Of a DNA stretch of 9,509 nucleotides, positions 7,321-9,509 are shown in pieces. The position numbers and the translations under genes were made by a program. The first letter of the stretch is position 1; every line of letters starts with the position of its first letter. Source of the stretch: Bacteroidia bacterium (GTDB lineage Bacteria > Bacteroidota > Bacteroidia > Bacteroidales > UBA5342); the NCBI GenBank assembly GCA_030433225.1, contig JAUIMD010000048.1:1-9509 (forward strand). The letters are read 5' to 3'. The notes under the pieces are model-generated. The model worked only from the letters and a program-made list of their open reading frames with translations, searched no databases and was not told the DNA's origin.

Positions 7321-7644
7321 TTAGCTGTTGGTGCACCGTTTAAAGCAGCACATAACTTCGCCAAAGGTGGATTTATCAATGTAGTAGTAATTGCTTTTAC
7401 CGTTGCGTTCGGATTTGAGGATTCCCTTGGATTTGAGTAAGCCGAGATGGTGTGAAGTGGGTGCCTGTTCCAATTGCAATTCTTCATGAATTTCGGTGAC
7501 GGTTAACTTGTTGCCATCTTCCAACAGGCCTAAAATGGCAATGCGTATTGGGTGCGCAACTACCTTCAGGCTTTCCGCCATGCGTTCCAATTCCTGATAA
7601 TCAAGATTTTTAATGCTGTTATTTTCGGCCATTTCGGTAAACAT
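7321..7644 (-). CDS. ArsR-family winged-helix transcriptional regulator
   Basis: This 107-residue DNA-binding protein has the ArsR-type fold: ESLKVVAHPIRIAILGLLED (about 24-43), a helix-turn-helix with recognition segment APTSHHLGLLKSKGIL (61-76), and a beta-wing SERNGKSNYYYID (78-90). ArsR-family proteins are usually dimeric repressors that leave their operators when an inducer binds. The classic ELCVCD metal box of the arsenic/cadmium sensors is absent; the matching helix here reads LTVTEIHEEL. Instead, three cysteines lie at the extreme C-terminus (C99, C100, C104 in VMCCFKRC), which could sense a metal or thiol chemistry, or have no such role. An alternative start is Met5, since a -7 element ends only 8 bases before the first ATG. 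It precedes queD, so regulation of queD is possible but unproven. Confidence 0.9.
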   Translation of the reverse strand: MFTEMAENNSIKNLDYQELERMAESLKVVAHPIRIAILGLLEDGNKLTVTEIHEELQLEQAPTSHHLGLLKSKGILKSERNGKSNYYYIDKSTFGEVMCCFKRCTNS

Positions 7645-7652
7645 AAGCTATG

Positions 7653-7680
7653 CAAATATATAAATATTTAATTATTTATT
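7653..7680 (-). promoter_or_regulatory. -7 element and AT-rich palindrome upstream of the ArsR-type gene
   Basis: The minus strand reads TATATTTG at 7660-7653, an exact TAnnTTTG. It ends so close to the first ATG (7644) that the message would be nearly leaderless; starting at Met5 would leave about 15 bases. Next to it lies the perfect palindrome TAAATATTTA (7661-7670) within a stretch of nearly pure A/T. A palindrome beside the -7 box is a plausible autoregulatory operator for an ArsR-type repressor, but AT-rich sequence makes chance palindromes common. Confidence 0.35.
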
Positions 7681-7799
7681 GCTTTGTAATGGATGTGCGA
7701 ATTTAACAAGGAAATCCGGCAAAAAAGTACATTCCATTAAAAAGATATAATACATGCTTAAATGTTGTAGATAAGGGCAAATGCACTATGCCAGAAAAA

Positions 7800-7816
7800 T
7801 AAATTTGCTACTTTTG
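7800..7816 (+). promoter_or_regulatory. Twin -7 elements for the polyprenyl synthase
   Basis: Two adjacent matches to TAnnTTTG are present: TAAATTTG (7800-7807) and TACTTTTG (7809-7816). They precede the ATG at 7855 by about 40-50 bases, which would give a leader of roughly 30-45 bases. I see no properly spaced TTG upstream of either, so the -33 half is not supported. Confidence 0.45.
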
Positions 7817-7854
7817 AAAGTCTTAATTCAGGCGCTAAAGCATCATTGCATTTT

Positions 7855-8829
7855 ATGAAGATAATAGACTCGATTACAGCACCCATTCAGCAGGAACTGA
7901 ATGATTTTGACCAATTCTTCAAGGATTCTTTATACGATCAATACAAAAGCATCAAACGTATTAATCAGTATATACTCAAACAAAAGGGCAAAAAGGTGCG
8001 GCCTATTCTGGTTATTTTGGCGGCCAACCTTGTAGGAAAGTCGAACCAGCAAACCATACAGGCAGCCGGTTTTTTAGAGATGCTTCACAATGCCACCCTG
8101 ATTCATGATGATGCAATTGACGATACTTCCGAACGCCGCGGACTTCTATCGGTAAATGCGTTTTGGAACAATAAAACCGCCGTTTTAATTGGCGACTACA
8201 TGCTTTCCAATAGTTTGCAACTGGCCATTCAAACCCAAAATTTTGAGCTCTTAAATATCATTTCCATCCTTGGGAAGGAACTGAGTGCCGGCGAAATTTT
8301 ACAAATGGACAAATCCAAAACACTGGACATTACCGAAGAATCGTACTACACCATAATTGATAAGAAAACTGCGGTATTGTTTTCTTCGTGTGCAAGGGCC
8401 GGAGGAATTACTGCCGGAGCCTCGCCTGAACAACTTAAACAATTGGATGAGCTGGGAACCAACCTTGGCCTGGCGTTCCAAATTAGAGATGATATTTTTG
8501 ATTTTCAGCCCCAGGGAATTTTAGGCAAACCTACAGGAAACGACCTGCGTGAAAATAAAATTACCCTTCCGCTTATTCATGCCCTTACGCAATGTGGCGA
8601 AGCCAAACAAAAGGAAATGAAAAAGCTGTTGAAGATTAAACGTAAACGAAAATCTCAAATAAATAAGTTAATTGATTTTGCGATAGAATATGATGGGTTG
8701 GAATATGCCACCCAACGTATGCAGGAATTTTCGATGAAGGCGAAAGCCCTTTTGGATAACTTTCCCGACAATGATGCCAAAACTTCCATTTTGACTTTGA
8801 TCGACTACATTATGGATCGCAAAAACTAA
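7855..8829 (+). CDS. Long-chain polyprenyl diphosphate synthase (IspB-like)
   Basis: This trans-prenyltransferase condenses isopentenyl diphosphate units onto an allylic primer, most likely to make the menaquinone side chain. I choose the ATG at 7855 (324 residues) rather than the TTG nine bases upstream, which only adds MHF to an ordinary start. The family's sites are all present: GKKVRP (45-50), the first Asp-rich motif HDDAIDD (D85, D86, D89) followed by RR, LIGDYMLS (111-118), KT (171-172), the second Asp-rich motif QIRDDIFD (D212, D213, D216), and GKPTGNDLRENKITLP (224-239). The fifth residue before the first Asp motif is Ala80, a small side chain, which in this family generally goes with long products (C30 or more). 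The exact length cannot be read from sequence. It is the only plus-strand gene and its stop lies 5 bases from that of the convergent MazG-like gene. Confidence 0.93.
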   Translation: MKIIDSITAPIQQELNDFDQFFKDSLYDQYKSIKRINQYILKQKGKKVRPILVILAANLVGKSNQQTIQAAGFLEMLHNATLIHDDAIDDTSERRGLLSVNAFWNNKTAVLIGDYMLSNSLQLAIQTQNFELLNIISILGKELSAGEILQMDKSKTLDITEESYYTIIDKKTAVLFSSCARAGGITAGASPEQLKQLDELGTNLGLAFQIRDDIFDFQPQGILGKPTGNDLRENKITLPLIHALTQCGEAKQKEMKKLLKIKRKRKSQINKLIDFAIEYDGLEYATQRMQEFSMKAKALLDNFPDNDAKTSILTLIDYIMDRKN

Positions 8830-8834
8830 GCGGT

Positions 8835-9161
8835 TTATTTTAATTTTTTGTTTTGCTTGTGCCGGTCTTTATCGCGCACATTTTTTTTCTCCAGGTTTTT
8901 TCGGATGGCCTCTTCCAAATCAATGTCCATTTGATTGGCCAGGCAAATCACAACCCACAAAATATCCGCCAGTTCATCCGGGATATTTTTTTCCAGCTCA
9001 TTTTTCTTAAAACTTTGGTCGCCGTAGGTACGCGCCATTAAACGGGCCAATTCTCCCACTTCTTCGGTCAGAATGGTCATGTTTGTCAGTTCACTAAAAT
9101 ACCGTACACCAACAGTTTTAATCCATTCATCTACAGTTACTTGAAGTTCTGAAATTTTCAT
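8835..9161 (-). CDS. MazG-like nucleotide pyrophosphohydrolase
   Basis: This 108-residue all-alpha NTP pyrophosphohydrolase would hydrolyse (d)NTPs to the monophosphate and pyrophosphate. It has the MazG-superfamily magnesium site: EEVGE (E33, E34, E37) and DELAD (E63, D66), spaced as the EExxE...ExxD consensus requires. An inserted loop (44-58) and the hydrophobic helix ILWVVICLANQMDI (67-80) follow the family pattern. It is a single-domain form, less than half the length of E. coli MazG. The last 17 residues (KKNVRDKDRHKQNKKLK) are strongly basic and lie outside the fold. The ATG overlaps the uvrC stop codon (ATGA), which fixes the start and suggests translational coupling. The natural substrate, canonical or damaged nucleotide, cannot be told from sequence; the neighbour points towards DNA repair or pool cleaning. 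Confidence 0.88.
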   Translation of the reverse strand: MKISELQVTVDEWIKTVGVRYFSELTNMTILTEEVGELARLMARTYGDQSFKKNELEKNIPDELADILWVVICLANQMDIDLEEAIRKNLEKKNVRDKDRHKQNKKLK

Positions 9162-9509
9162 TTTTCAGTGGTTTTAAAGTGATTTCTGAGCGCTGTAGCT
9201 TTCGCTTTGCCCACCCATACGGAAATATCCTGCTCTGAAGCGTTCTTTAGCCGGTCAACGGATTTGAATTTGGACAATAAAACTTCTATCGTTTTTGGAC
9301 CAATGCCGGGAATATTTTCCAGATCGGACGAAATAAAACTTTTCGACCTTTTTTGCCGGTGAAAGGTTATTCCAATACGGTGTGCCTCGTCGCGCAGGTG
9401 TTGGATTACTTTTAACGATTCTGACTTTTTATCTAAATAAATAGGAACCGAATCTCCCGGAAAATAAATTTCTTCGAGGCGTTTTGCTATTCCAATTATT
9501 TTTGGCGGA
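9158..9509 (-). CDS. uvrC: UvrC excinuclease subunit C, C-terminal part (N-terminus outside window)
   Basis: My translation of the minus strand from the right edge gives 116 codons ending in TGA at 9160-9158. They match the C-terminus of UvrC, the subunit that cuts on both sides of a lesion in nucleotide excision repair. The visible part starts in the RNase H-like 3D domain that makes the 5' incision: PPKIIGIAKRLEEIYFPGDS, then LRDEAHRIGITFHR, which includes family-conserved Asp and His positions. It ends in tandem helix-hairpin-helix motifs that bind DNA (LENIPGIGPKTIEVLLSKF, then VWVGKAKATALRNHF). The GIY-YIG nuclease and UvrB-binding domains would lie beyond the edge. The stop codon overlaps the ATG of the MazG-like gene, so the two are almost certainly in one transcript. 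Confidence 0.93.
   Translation of the reverse strand, partial: PPKIIGIAKRLEEIYFPGDSVPIYLDKKSESLKVIQHLRDEAHRIGITFHRQKRSKSFISSDLENIPGIGPKTIEVLLSKFKSVDRLKNASEQDISVWVGKAKATALRNHFKTTEK

Noticed and set aside
7254..7487. Minus-strand 77-codon frame overlapping the arsR-type gene and queD start
   Set aside because: It is in a different frame from both genes and has no motif. The ArsR-type winged-helix reading explains the region.
7645..7854. Possible small RNA or riboswitch in the 210-base divergent gap
   Set aside because: I looked for paired stems and preQ1-like or other known folds and found only AT-rich sequence and -7 elements. There is no supported structure.
8830..8900. Shared terminator between the convergent prenyl synthase and MazG-like genes
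   Set aside because: The plus strand is T-rich here, but I find no stem of useful length before it. The T-richness is explained by the Lys-rich C-terminus of the MazG-like protein.
1..9509. CRISPR array, toxin-antitoxin pair, phage defence or other new multi-gene system
   Set aside because: Every gene is a recognisable housekeeping family, and no regularly spaced repeats, nuclease/helicase cassettes or small paired genes were seen on either strand.

Overview
The window looks like an ordinary chromosomal housekeeping segment of a member of the Bacteroidota. Three things point to this phylum. The gene complement fits it: a RicT/PSP1 protein next to holB, a short RsmI, and a polyprenyl synthetase. 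Upstream regions repeatedly carry the phylum's -7 promoter consensus TAnnTTTG. Clear Shine-Dalgarno sequences are almost absent. I cannot place it below phylum from the sequence alone. There are no mobile-element genes, rRNA or tRNA genes, or CRISPR arrays.

Layout, left to right. Positions 1-1124 (-) hold ricT, cut by the left edge. Positions 1239-2363 (-) hold holB (DNA polymerase III delta'). Positions 2438-2515 are a small repeat/palindrome cluster. Positions 2481-6713 (-) are a tight three-gene unit, polA > rsmI > yjjG, with gaps of only 11 and 13 bases. A hairpin with a U-tract at 6757-6782 separates it from 6814-7644 (-), which holds an ArsR-family regulator followed by queD. Positions 7645-7854 are a divergent promoter region. 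Positions 7855-8829 (+) hold a long-chain polyprenyl diphosphate synthase, the only plus-strand gene. It converges with 8835-9161 (-), a MazG-like nucleotide pyrophosphohydrolase, whose start codon overlaps the stop of uvrC (9158-9509, -, cut by the right edge).

Functionally, most of the window concerns DNA replication, repair and nucleotide-pool hygiene: the clamp-loader subunit HolB, PolA with intact 5' nuclease, proofreading and polymerase sites, the excision nuclease UvrC, and two probable house-cleaning enzymes (YjjG and the MazG-like protein). RsmI modifies 16S rRNA, RicT probably acts in RNA metabolism, QueD makes a queuosine precursor, and the prenyl synthase probably makes the menaquinone side chain.

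I found no convincing new multi-gene system. The points most worth a second look are: the repeat/palindrome that has become the C-terminus of the HAD phosphatase and the 3' end of the polA operon; a candidate beta-clamp-binding peptide in the PolA interdomain linker; the ArsR regulator without the classic metal box beside queD; and the recurrent TACTTTTG promoter element. No stretch longer than 300 bases lacks a gene.
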